Shown: positions 50,403-58,371 of the stretch, one piece after another
Layout of the letters: the number at the start of each line of letters is the position of its first letter
Position numbering within the stretch: position 1 is the stretch's first letter
Assembly (NCBI RefSeq): GCF_026236535.1
Contig: NZ_JAHTMW010000019.1
Coordinates: forward strand, 88,375-152,374
Direction: 5' to 3'
Length of the DNA stretch: 64,000 bases
Source: Streptomyces sp. SKN60
Lineage (GTDB): Bacteria > Actinomycetota > Actinomycetes > Streptomycetales > Streptomycetaceae
Translations under genes and position numbers: made by a program
Notes under the pieces: model-generated
The model's database searches: none
Seen by the model: only the letters and a program-made list of their open reading frames with translations
Told to the model about the DNA's origin: nothing

Positions 50403-50600
50403 TCAGCGGGGTACGGCTCCGACCGGAACCCCGACCGGGGCCCCGACCCGGAGGACCTCGTCGATGCGGTCGGCGCTCAGCCGCTCCCCGTCGACGGCGG
50501 AGGCCGCGATGATCAGCTCACCGCACAGTTCGATTTCGGCCAGGGCCACGCACTCGGGATCCCCGAGCGCGACGGTCGCGGTACCGAGCGGCGGAGCCAT
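50403..50600 (-). CDS. Small protein of unknown function
   Basis: 65 residues, ATG at 50600 with AAGG ribosome site. The sequence (DPECVALAEIELCGELIIAA then ERLSADRIDEVLRVG) is a simple alpha-helical, mildly acidic protein. I recall similar short proteins annotated at this locus in other Streptomyces. No motif points to a function. Confidence 0.65.
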   Translation of the reverse strand: MAPPLGTATVALGDPECVALAEIELCGELIIAASAVDGERLSADRIDEVLRVGAPVGVPVGAVPR

Positions 50601-50705
50601 GTGCCTTCACCTCTTCCTGCCGGCGTCGGTCTCCCAGCGTAGGGAGGGCCCTACGGACCGCACATGACACGTCTGGACCATTTGCCCATGGCCCGACACC
50701 CGCCG

Positions 50706-51518
50706 TCAGGCCTTGATCTTCCCGGCGTAGATGTCCTTCCGCGCCGGCAGCTCCACCGAGACCCGCGCCCCGAACCCGTAGAGCAGCGTGGTCGACGCGA
50801 CCGCGACCGTACGGCCCTGATTGCTGAAGCTGAAGCGGTGGCGCACCTTGCGCAGCCGGCCCTCCGCGTCCAGGTACGCGTCGAAGGGCACGGTGTCCGT
50901 GGTGAACCCTTTCGCCGCCGCCGCGAGCGCCCCGCGCACCTGCGGCGAGGCAAGCCGCGCGGCCTCGCCGATGTCCGCCGTCCCCCGGTAGTGCCACACC
51001 TTCACGCCGGCGAGCTCGGTCTCCCCCACGTACGTCACGTCCCGCGCGCCGCGCAGCAGCTCGGCCGCCGCGGCCGGGTCGGTGGCCCCGCCGGTGACCA
51101 GGTTCCCGTCGTCGAGGGTGGTGGTGTCGACCCGCACCCACTTGTCGGCGGGCACGCCGGCGCCCCGGTTCTTCATGTACAGCGCGCCCGGCGCGAGCAG
51201 TTCGGTGATCGGCCGGTGCTCGCTCTCCCCGGCGGCGTCCTTGGGCAGCACCACCTGCAGGGCGCCGGTGCGGCGCCGGAAGTCGTAACTGCCCTCGCCC
51301 CGGATGGTGACCCGGGTGCCGCCGGTGGCCATCTCCATCGAGGTGCTCGCCCGAGAGGACCCGGCCCGGGTCAGCCCCTCGGCCGCCGCGCGCACGGTGC
51401 CGGCCGGATCGTCCCCGCCCGGGACGGCGTCGTCCTCGCCGCCCCCTGCGCAGCCGCCGACCAGCAGCGCCGCGGCGACGGCCCACGCCCCGCCCGTGTG
51501 TCCCTTCCGCACCACCAT
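50706..51518 (-). CDS. Putative lipoprotein, LppX/LprG-like fold possible
   Basis: 270 residues. The signal peptide ends in a lipobox (LLVGGC, Cys about 23), followed by a Gly/Asp linker and a beta-rich domain with EMATGGTRVTIRGEGSYDF, TELLAPGALYMKN and FDAYLDAEGRLRKVRH. The pattern is that of secreted lipoproteins with a convex beta-sheet (LolA/LppX-type), which carry lipids. The ATG at 51518 follows GGCAGG. Function is inferred only from form. Confidence 0.8.
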   Translation of the reverse strand: MVVRKGHTGGAWAVAAALLVGGCAGGGEDDAVPGGDDPAGTVRAAAEGLTRAGSSRASTSMEMATGGTRVTIRGEGSYDFRRRTGALQVVLPKDAAGESEHRPITELLAPGALYMKNRGAGVPADKWVRVDTTTLDDGNLVTGGATDPAAAAELLRGARDVTYVGETELAGVKVWHYRGTADIGEAARLASPQVRGALAAAAKGFTTDTVPFDAYLDAEGRLRKVRHRFSFSNQGRTVAVASTTLLYGFGARVSVELPARKDIYAGKIKA

Positions 51519-51602
51519 CGCCTGCCAACCCCCAACAACTGCCGCCGCTGTCCGGATCCCGCCCACCGGATAACGACGGTCCGGACGCCCCGTCACGCGC
51601 AG

Positions 51603-51608
51603 TACGGT
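51603..51608 (+). promoter_or_regulatory. Leaderless -10 element of the 54-residue gene
   Basis: TACGGT, 6 nt, then GTG 51615. Confidence 0.4.
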
Positions 51609-51614
51609 GTTGAC

Positions 51615-51779
51615 GTGCATGACGAGGCGCCGCATCACACGGAGACCACGGAACGCGGTTCGTTCGCCTTCGCCCGCTGCAGCTGCGGCTGGCGCGGCCC
51701 GGCACGAAGATCCCGGGACCGTGCGCGTACGGACGCGACGGAACACACGGAGCAGGCCGCGGCGGGCCGTACCGCGTAG
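51615..51779 (+). CDS. Small CxCGW-motif protein
   Basis: 54 residues from a leaderless GTG. The core FAFARCSCGWRGPARRSRDRAR has a Cys-x-Cys-Gly-Trp motif and a strongly basic helix, a pattern I recall in small conserved Streptomyces proteins. It may bind a metal or nucleic acid, but nothing more can be said. A strong terminator follows. Confidence 0.65.
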   Translation: MHDEAPHHTETTERGSFAFARCSCGWRGPARRSRDRARTDATEHTEQAAAGRTA

Positions 51780-51822
51780 GAGCCGTACCGCGTAGGAAAG
51801 GCTCTGGAAGGCCCTGGAACAC

Positions 51823-51851
51823 GAGACCCCCGCCGTGGTGGCGGGGGTCTC
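51823..51851. terminator. Bidirectional hairpin terminator
   Basis: A perfect 12-bp stem GAGACCCCCGCC / GGCGGGGGTCTC with a 5-nt loop between the convergent 54-residue gene and the PAP2 gene. Confidence 0.9.
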
Positions 51852-51871
51852 GGTACAGCCGGGGGCCCGGC

Positions 51872-52582
51872 TCAGGCGGCGAGGTCGCTCTCGCCGGCGT
51901 CGAGGCGGGGCTCCGGGACGACCGGGGCCTCGGCGACGGCGAGGCGTTCGGCGGCACGGCGGGAGCGGACCAGACGGGCGCCGCGCGGGGCGCGGGCGAC
52001 GGCGGAGACCAGCGGGGTCAGCAGGGCCAGCGCGAGCGGCGCGAGGAGCAGGGCGACGGCGGTGCCGAGGGCGAGGCCGCCGAGCACGTCGGTCGGGTAG
52101 TGCACGCCCATGTAGACCCGGCAGAACCCCTCGGCGAGGGCCAGGCCGATGGCGAGGAGCCCGAAGCGCCGGTGGGCGATGAAGACGCCGACGGCAAGGG
52201 CCATCGTCAGGGTCGCGTGGTCGCTGACGAACGAGAAGTCCGTCTTGCCGGGGACCAGGACCTCCAGGCCCTGGTGGTCCTTGAAGGGCCGGGGCCGTTC
52301 GACGAAGCCCCGGATCGGGATGTTGACGAGCAGTGCGATGCCGGCCGCCAGCGGCGCCCACAGCAGCCCGGCGACGCCGGCGACGGAGTCACCGGTCGCG
52401 GCCCGCCTGCGCACGCTCCACCAGCAGCCGAGCACCACGAGGAGGAGGCCGAGCACGATGCCGTACTCGCCGATGAACTCCATGACGCGGTCGAACCACG
52501 GCGGGGCGGCCTTCGCCAGCCCGTTGATGTCGTAGAGCAGGCTGACATCGGGGTTCGAACCGTCCGATGCGAGTCCAGCCAT
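51872..52582 (-). CDS. PAP2-family membrane phosphatase
   Basis: 236 residues with about six transmembrane helices. The phosphatase motifs are present in order: RGFVERPRP (motif 1, Arg replacing the usual Lys), FVSDHATLT (motif 2, SDHA as in BcrC-type undecaprenyl-pyrophosphate phosphatases) and CRVYMGVHYPTDVLGG (motif 3, Cys replacing the usual Ser). It probably dephosphorylates a lipid carrier at the outer membrane face. The ATG at 52582 has AGGGG upstream. Confidence 0.87.
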   Translation of the reverse strand: MAGLASDGSNPDVSLLYDINGLAKAAPPWFDRVMEFIGEYGIVLGLLLVVLGCWWSVRRRAATGDSVAGVAGLLWAPLAAGIALLVNIPIRGFVERPRPFKDHQGLEVLVPGKTDFSFVSDHATLTMALAVGVFIAHRRFGLLAIGLALAEGFCRVYMGVHYPTDVLGGLALGTAVALLLAPLALALLTPLVSAVARAPRGARLVRSRRAAERLAVAEAPVVPEPRLDAGESDLAA

Positions 52583-52783
52583 CTGCTGCGGCCCCTTGCT
52601 TCCGTGTTGGTGGTGTCCAACCCCCGTGGTCAGAGTGGTCGGATCGGAAACGATCCGCCCGAGGGCAGCGTTCCGCTCTCCGCCCAAGATCACTACGACG
52701 TTATCGAAAGGTGACGGGCCGTCGCAGCTCAGGGCCGGAGCCTCACGGAGAGTCCCGAGGGTCCCCGGCTCCGCGGCCGCGGC

Positions 52784-53818
52784 CTATTGCTGCGGCAGAT
52801 GGGTGGGCAGCGCCGCGGCGCCGTCCTTGGTGACCCGGGTCGCCCCGAAGTAGTCCGGAGTGTCGATCCGGTCGAAGCGGATCACGGCGCCGGTGCGCGG
52901 CGCGTCGATCATGTATCCGCCGCCGACGTAGATGCCGACGTGCCGGATGGCCCGGGAGTTCGTCAGGTCGTCCGAGAAGAAGACCAGGTCACCGGGGAGC
53001 AGTTCGTCCCGGCCCGGGTGCGGCCCGGCGTTGTACTGGTCGTTGGCGACCCGCGGCAGCGTGATCCCCACCGACTCGTACGCCGCCTGGGTGAGCCCCG
53101 AGCAGTCGAACCGCCCGTTCTGCGCGGCCGTGCCCGTACCGCCCCACAGATACGGCGTGCCGAGCTTCTGCTGCGCGTAGTAGATCGCCCCGGCGGCCTG
53201 CTTGGACGGATCGACCCGGCCGACGGGCCGGGCGAAGCTCTTCTCCAGGGACCGGATGATCCGCACGTAGTTCTGCGTCTCGCTGATCGCGGGCACCCCG
53301 CCGGACCGGATCACCCGGTACGCCCCGGCGTTGTACGCGGCCAGCATGTTGTTCGTCCGGTCGCCCGGCACGTCCTTCACGTACCCGGCCAGCTCGCAGT
53401 CGTACGAGGCGGCCGACGGAATCGCGTCCTTCGGGTCCCACACGTCCCGGTCCCCGTCGCCGTCCCCGTCGATGCCGTGCCCTGCCCAGGTGCCCGGGAT
53501 GAACTGCGCGATGCCGCGGGCGTTCGCGGGCGAGACGATGGTCGGGTTCCAGCCGCTCTCCTGGTACAGCTGCGCGGCGAGCAGCGCGGGGTTGATCGCG
53601 GGGCACAGGTTCCCCCACTGCTGCACCAGGCCCTGGTACGCCGCCGGCACGGCCCCCTTGGCCAGCGCGACGGCCCCGCCCTTCCCGTTCCCGGCCGCGC
53701 CGAGCATCCCGGCGGCCGCGGAGAACGTCCCGACGACGAGCAGCGCGACGAAGCTGAGGCAGACCCCGACCGCCCCGCCCGCCACGAGCCAGACCCCGCG
53801 CGCCTTACGCACCGTCAA
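52784..53818 (-). CDS. Bifunctional lytic transglycosylase / NlpC-P60 endopeptidase
   Basis: 344 residues: one N-terminal transmembrane helix (about 9-32), an SLT-type transglycosylase domain with the catalytic Glu in QLYQESGWNP and NARGIAQFIPGTW, then an NlpC/P60 domain with Cys in FDCSGLTQ and His in IRHVGIYVGGG. A GDGDGDRD acidic loop may bind calcium. It cuts peptidoglycan glycan strands and peptides. Beside a type IV secretion-like cluster it plays the part VirB1 or Tcp-type hydrolases play in conjugation; it is divergent from that cluster. Confidence 0.92.
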   Translation of the reverse strand: MTVRKARGVWLVAGGAVGVCLSFVALLVVGTFSAAAGMLGAAGNGKGGAVALAKGAVPAAYQGLVQQWGNLCPAINPALLAAQLYQESGWNPTIVSPANARGIAQFIPGTWAGHGIDGDGDGDRDVWDPKDAIPSAASYDCELAGYVKDVPGDRTNNMLAAYNAGAYRVIRSGGVPAISETQNYVRIIRSLEKSFARPVGRVDPSKQAAGAIYYAQQKLGTPYLWGGTGTAAQNGRFDCSGLTQAAYESVGITLPRVANDQYNAGPHPGRDELLPGDLVFFSDDLTNSRAIRHVGIYVGGGYMIDAPRTGAVIRFDRIDTPDYFGATRVTKDGAAALPTHLPQQ

Positions 53819-53950
53819 CCACCCCTCGGTCCCTGCCAGTACGCCCGGCCGTCCAGTCTAGGTGGGCGGGCGTCCGACGGGGCGTGGACGAACCGGACGG
53901 AACGGAAAGACGCCGCCCCAAAGGTGCCACAACGACAATCATTGCCCGGA

Positions 53951-53977
53951 GTCACCCTCCGTGATACACAGAGTGAC
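53951..53977. promoter_or_regulatory. BldD-box-like palindromes upstream of the T4SS-like cluster
   Basis: ATACACAGAGTGA (53964-53976) matches the BldD consensus TnACnC(A/T)GnGTnA except at the first base. The overlapping TCACCCTCCGTGA (53952-53964) matches with one central mismatch. They lie in the 350-bp gap between the divergent hydrolase and the cluster. The rest of that gap holds no gene that I can support. Confidence 0.45.
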
Positions 53978-54168
53978 CATACGCGTCTTCGCATACAAAC
54001 CGGCCACACCGTCGCAGGTCAAGACGGTCGGATCGGTCAACTGTGCGGTGATCGGGTAAAGAGAGCCGTCAAGCCGTCACACGCGAGCGGTTTCATCAGC
54101 GAAGATAGGTCGACGACCCATGCCGTCTGGCAGGGGCGACGAACTACCCAACAGGGGCGGTGAGTTAT

Positions 54169-54477
54169 ATGTACCTGGCGGCCGAGAAGGGCGACATCAC
54201 CACCATCATCGGTGGAATCGCCCCGAACTGGGGGCCTTTCGGGAGCCTCGGTGCCGAAGCCAAGGTGATGATCGAGGTCGTGATGGCCGTGGCCATCCTG
54301 CTCTGCCTCGGCATCGCCATCTGGGGCGCGGCCAAGCAGCGTATCGGGGCCACCGCCCTGCGCGACACCTTCAGCGCCGAACAGGGCAAGGGCCTGATCG
54401 TGGCCGGCCTGACCGGAGTCTTCATCATCGGCTCCCTGGGGACGCTCTTCACCATCGTGTACGGGATGGCCGTCTAA
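54169..54477 (+). CDS. Two-helix membrane protein, VirB2-pilin-like position in T4SS-like cluster
   Basis: 102 residues with two transmembrane helices (about 34-55 and 79-100) separated by a basic loop AKQRIGATALRDTF. Size and layout resemble VirB2/TrbC-type or TcpD-like small proteins of conjugation systems, but similarity cannot be proven by eye. First gene of the cluster. The start ATG has GGTGAG upstream; GTG at 54160 is an alternative. Confidence 0.75.
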   Translation: MYLAAEKGDITTIIGGIAPNWGPFGSLGAEAKVMIEVVMAVAILLCLGIAIWGAAKQRIGATALRDTFSAEQGKGLIVAGLTGVFIIGSLGTLFTIVYGMAV

Positions 54478-54509
54478 CCCGTTTCTCACCACCGAGGTCG
54501 CGTTCCCTG

Positions 54510-54626
54510 ATGTCCAGTCACCACGCCGCGCCCGCGCGGAAACCAGCACGGCTCCCGTCGTCGTACCCGTCGAGCCCGTCGAGCCCGCCGTATCCGCGAA
54601 GGGCCGAAGGGGCGTGCCCGGCATGA
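54510..54626 (+). CDS. Possible 38-residue coupled ORF
   Basis: ATG at 54510, Ser/Pro-rich peptide, and a TGA overlapping the next gene's ATG (ATGA at 54623). It may serve only to couple translation. Weak coding evidence. Confidence 0.25.
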   Translation: MSSHHAAPARKPARLPSSYPSSPSSPPYPRRAEGACPA

Positions 54627-55432
54627 GCTTCGGCGACGACCACGACGGCCAGACCCGCACCCGCCTCCCCGACGCCGCCCCCGGCACCACCCGTCCCCCC
54701 GCCCGGAGCTCCCGCTCCCTCGTCGCGGTGATCGGCGTGGTGGTCCTCCTGGTCGCGGCGATCGCCCTCGCCAACCGCGGCGACGGCACCCCCTCCGACG
54801 CGCCCCACCAGGGCGCCGGCCCGAACTCCCCGTCCCGTTCCGCCGCCCCGACCGCCGCGACCGGCGTCCCCCCCGTCACGGGCAAGAACGGCCAGATCCC
54901 GACGGGCTTCGCGCACGACGAGCAGGGGGCGCAGAGCGCGGCGGCGAATTACGCGGTGGCGCTGGGGTCGGTGGACATGTTCCAGCCCGGCCCGCGCGAG
55001 GCCCTCGTACGCGCCACCCACGACCCGGCCGTCGCCGACGCCCTCGTGAAGAGCCTGAACGACTCCTACTCGGCCGGCTTCCTGTCCAACGTGGGCCTGC
55101 AGCCCGACGGGACCGCGCCGAACGGCCTGACCTTCGTGTCCCGGACCATCCCCGTCGGCACCAAGGTGAAGGACTACACGGGCAACACCGCCACGGCGGA
55201 GGTGTGGTGCACCGGCCTCGTCGGCCTCGCCGGCGAGGGCTCCACCAAGCCGGTGACCTCCACCTGGTTCACCATCACCGAGAAGCTGAAGTGGGTCGGC
55301 GGCGACTGGAAGGTCGTCAGCTCGGAACAGGCCGAGGGCCCGACCCCCGTCAACGGCGACAACCGCGCCTCGGTCGCGGACGACATCGCCAGGGCCGTCG
55401 AGGGTTATGGAGGCTTCACCTATGCCCGCTAG
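54623..55432 (+). CDS. Single-span conjugation-type protein, VirB8/TcpC-like
   Basis: 269 residues: a short cytoplasmic start, one transmembrane helix (about 34-52), a Ser/Pro/Ala linker, then an extracytoplasmic alpha+beta domain (FAHDEQGAQSAAANYAVALG, TATAEVWCTGLVG, STWFTITEKLKWVGGDWKVV) with an NTF2-like pattern as in VirB8 and TcpC. Such proteins scaffold secretion channels. The ATG at 54623 is preceded by GAAGGGG; GTG at 54614 is an alternative. It overlaps the next gene by 11 bp. Confidence 0.78.
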   Translation: MSFGDDHDGQTRTRLPDAAPGTTRPPARSSRSLVAVIGVVVLLVAAIALANRGDGTPSDAPHQGAGPNSPSRSAAPTAATGVPPVTGKNGQIPTGFAHDEQGAQSAAANYAVALGSVDMFQPGPREALVRATHDPAVADALVKSLNDSYSAGFLSNVGLQPDGTAPNGLTFVSRTIPVGTKVKDYTGNTATAEVWCTGLVGLAGEGSTKPVTSTWFTITEKLKWVGGDWKVVSSEQAEGPTPVNGDNRASVADDIARAVEGYGGFTYAR

Positions 55433-56801
55433 CCGACGCACCCCGCTCCGCACCCCGCTGCGTGCCCTGACCGCCGGTGTGGCGGCCCTGCCGGTCACCC
55501 TCGTGCTGCTCGCCTCGCGGGCCTACGCGGCCCCGACGCCCACGCCCGCCGGGACGCCGTCACCCGGCACCCCGTCGCCGAGCGCCACCAACGACCCCTG
55601 CGCGCTCATCGTGGGCCAGGCCAAGGAGTACTGCGAGAACGGGCAGAAGACGGGCGGCTCCACCCCCACCCTCGACGACCCCACCACCACCACCGACCCC
55701 CTCTCCTCCCTCGCCAGCGGCTGCGCCAAGGCCGCCGCCTGGGTCGTCGACACCCTCTCCTCCGCCGTGAAGTCGACCGCCACCGTCGACTTCACCAACA
55801 TGGAGTTCCTCGGCCGCTACGCCATCGTCTTCGCCGCCGCCACCTTCCTCACCCTCCTCCTCTGGCTGCTCGCCGTCGCCAAGCGCGCCATCCGCGGCGT
55901 CCCCCTCACCACCGCCGTCTCCGAGGCCGTCGGCTTCCTCTGGCTGACCGTCCTCGCCTCCGCCTTCACCCCGCTGATCCTCTACACCGTCGTCAACGCC
56001 ACCGACGCCATCACCGAGGTCATCGCCTCCGGCACCGGCCAGCAGACCGACGTCTTCTTCGGCAGCTTCAAGCAGGCCCTGGAGAAGGGCGACAGCATCG
56101 GCGGCGGGCCGATCATGCTGATCATCGTCTCGCTCGTCACCGTGCTCGCCGCCGGCGTGCTCTACCTCGAACTCGTCCTGCGCGCCGTCCTGCTCTACGT
56201 CGGCGCCCTGCTCGGCGTCGTCGTGTACTCCGGGCTCGTCGACAAGAACATGTGGGGCCACGTGCGCCGCTGGGCCGGCATCATGATCGCGGTCATCCTG
56301 GTCAAGCCGGTCATCGTGATCGTCCTCGGCCTCGCCGGCGCGCTCTCCTCCGGCACCGGCCCCGACGCGTTCTCCGCCGTCGTCTCCGGCCTCGCGATCA
56401 TCCTGCTCGCGATCTTCGCCTCCGCGATGATCTACCGCTTCGTACCCGGCTTCGGCGACGAGATCATCGCCTCCCGCGACAACCGCCTGCACCGCGCCGG
56501 CGAGAACACCGCGGCCGCCGTCATCTCCTCCCCCGCCTCCCTCGTCTCGCAGGGCATCAAGACCCACAGCACCCGCGGCGACGGCGGCGGAGGCTCCCAG
56601 GGCTCCGGCGGCAGCGCGCCCCGCCCCGCCAACCCCCTCTCCGGCGGCGTCGCCGCCCACAGCAGCCGCGGCGGAGACAGCCGCGGCGGAGCGGGCGGAG
56701 GCGGCGGCGCCGCGCCCGCGCCCCGTAGCAGCAGCCCCACCGCAGGCACCCCGCACACCAGCCGCAGCAACAGCAAGAACTCAGGAGGTGCAGGGCGTTG
56801 A
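55422..56801 (+). CDS. Multi-spanning protein, VirB6/TrbL-like
   Basis: 459 residues: a signal-like first helix, a Thr/Pro/Ser linker with two Cys (DPCALIV, KEYCENG), then about six transmembrane helices between 130 and 330 with the TrbL-like run LELVLRAVLLYVGALLGVVVY, and a long Gly/Ser/Ala-rich cytoplasmic tail. VirB6/TrbL proteins form the inner-membrane pore of type IV systems. GGAGG lies 8 nt before the ATG at 55422. It overlaps the next gene by 4 bp. Confidence 0.82.
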   Translation: MPASRRTPLRTPLRALTAGVAALPVTLVLLASRAYAAPTPTPAGTPSPGTPSPSATNDPCALIVGQAKEYCENGQKTGGSTPTLDDPTTTTDPLSSLASGCAKAAAWVVDTLSSAVKSTATVDFTNMEFLGRYAIVFAAATFLTLLLWLLAVAKRAIRGVPLTTAVSEAVGFLWLTVLASAFTPLILYTVVNATDAITEVIASGTGQQTDVFFGSFKQALEKGDSIGGGPIMLIIVSLVTVLAAGVLYLELVLRAVLLYVGALLGVVVYSGLVDKNMWGHVRRWAGIMIAVILVKPVIVIVLGLAGALSSGTGPDAFSAVVSGLAIILLAIFASAMIYRFVPGFGDEIIASRDNRLHRAGENTAAAVISSPASLVSQGIKTHSTRGDGGGGSQGSGGSAPRPANPLSGGVAAHSSRGGDSRGGAGGGGGAAPAPRSSSPTAGTPHTSRSNSKNSGGAGR

Positions 56802-58351
56802 CGACCCAGTCCCAGCCGGTCTCGCCCCGCCGCACGTATCTCATCGGCCGCGCCCGGCCGAACGCGATCGTCGGCAAGAACCGCGAGACCGGCGAGATCG
56901 CGCTCATCATCGCCGGCGCGTTCCTCGGCATGATGAGCGGACTGATCGTCCAGGTCCTCGCCCTGCGCATCGCCCTGCTCGCCGGCCTGCCGATGCTCGC
57001 GCTCGCCGCCGTCTACGTCCCGTACAAGCAGCGCACCTTCTACAAATGGTTCGAGATCAACCGCAGTTACAAGCGGATGCTCAAGCGCGGCACCGCCTAC
57101 CGCTCCGCCGCCGTCGAGGCCGGCACCCGCCTCGACGGCCGCGAGGTCGAGATCGGCCCGCCCCCCGGCATCGGCGGCGTCACCTGGCTCTCCGCCCCCT
57201 TCGGCCCCGACGAGATCGCCGTCCTCCTGCACGCCGACCGCCGCACCGTCACCGCCGCCATCGAGATCGAGGGCCCCGGCGTCGGCCTGCGCGACTCCGA
57301 GGACCAGGAAGCCCTCGTCGACCGCTTCGGCACCCTCCTCAAGCACGTCGCCAACGGAGACGGCTTCGTCACCCGCCTCCAGATGCTCGCCCGCACCCTC
57401 CCCGCCGACCCCGACGCCCACGCCAAGGACGTCGCCCAGCGCGGCGACCACCAGGCCCCGGCCTGGCTCCAGGAGTCGTACGACCAGCTCCAGTCCATGG
57501 TGTCGACCTCCAGCGAGCAGCACCGCGCCTACCTCGTCGCGTGCATGCACTACACCCGCGAACTCGCCGCCGAGGCCAACGCCATGGCCCGCGCCGCCCG
57601 CCACGCCTCCGGCGCCCGCAAACTCGACCGCGACGCCGGCCTCGCCGTCGTCATGGCCCGCGAACTCACCGACATCTGCGCCCGCCTCGCCGAGGCCGAC
57701 ATCCGCGTCCGCCAGCCCCTCGGCCAGTCCCGGCTCGCCTCCCTCGTCCACTCCATGTACGACCCGGACCACCCCATCGACCACATCCAGGCCATGTCGA
57801 AGCGCAACGCCTGGCCCGCCGAACTCGACGCGATGGAACCGACGTACCTCCAGGCCAAGACCCGCGAGTCCGCCACCCGCGCTCCCTGGTGCCACGCCAC
57901 CGCCTGGATCAAGGAGTGGCCGATGACCCCCGTCGGCGTCAACTTCCTGGCCCCGCTCCTCGTCCACACCCCCGACGTCATCCGCACCGTCGCCGTCACC
58001 ATGGACCTCGAACCCACCGAGGTCGCCATCGAGCGCATGCTCACCGAGAAGACCAACGACGAGGCCGACGCCAGCCGCGCCGCCAAGATGAACCGCACCG
58101 TCGACCCGCGCGACATCGCCGCCCACGGCCGGCTCGACCAGCGGGGTGAAGATCTCGCCAGCGGCGCCGCCGGGGTCAACCTCGTCGGGTACATCACAGT
58201 GTCGTCGCGCTCGCCCGAGGCCCTGGCCCGGGACAAGCGCACGATCAGGGCCTCCGCCGGAAAGTCGTACCTGAAGCTGGAGTGGTGCGACCGCGAGCAC
58301 CACCGGGCCTTTGTGAACACCTTGCCGTTCGCGACCGGCATCCGCCGCTAG
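56798..58351 (+). CDS. SCO6880-family protein: VirB3-like membrane part plus VirB4-like N-domain
   Basis: 517 residues. The N-terminus has two hydrophobic helices (about 34-52 and 53-70) like PrgI/VirB3, then a soluble region resembling the non-ATPase N-terminal half of VirB4, ending YLKLEWCDREHHRAFVNTLPFATGI, just as VirB4 proteins read before their Walker A domain. It has no P-loop itself. The following gene supplies the ATPase half, so a VirB4 has probably been split between two genes. Similar proteins are widespread in actinobacteria. Confidence 0.85.
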   Translation: MTTQSQPVSPRRTYLIGRARPNAIVGKNRETGEIALIIAGAFLGMMSGLIVQVLALRIALLAGLPMLALAAVYVPYKQRTFYKWFEINRSYKRMLKRGTAYRSAAVEAGTRLDGREVEIGPPPGIGGVTWLSAPFGPDEIAVLLHADRRTVTAAIEIEGPGVGLRDSEDQEALVDRFGTLLKHVANGDGFVTRLQMLARTLPADPDAHAKDVAQRGDHQAPAWLQESYDQLQSMVSTSSEQHRAYLVACMHYTRELAAEANAMARAARHASGARKLDRDAGLAVVMARELTDICARLAEADIRVRQPLGQSRLASLVHSMYDPDHPIDHIQAMSKRNAWPAELDAMEPTYLQAKTRESATRAPWCHATAWIKEWPMTPVGVNFLAPLLVHTPDVIRTVAVTMDLEPTEVAIERMLTEKTNDEADASRAAKMNRTVDPRDIAAHGRLDQRGEDLASGAAGVNLVGYITVSSRSPEALARDKRTIRASAGKSYLKLEWCDREHHRAFVNTLPFATGIRR

Positions 58352-58371
58352 GGCCGAAGGGGCACAGACCG

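Noticed and set aside
52737..52772. Possible terminator after the transglycosylase/NlpC gene
   Set aside because: Only six base pairs (GGAGCC/GGCTCC) with a long loop; too weak to call.
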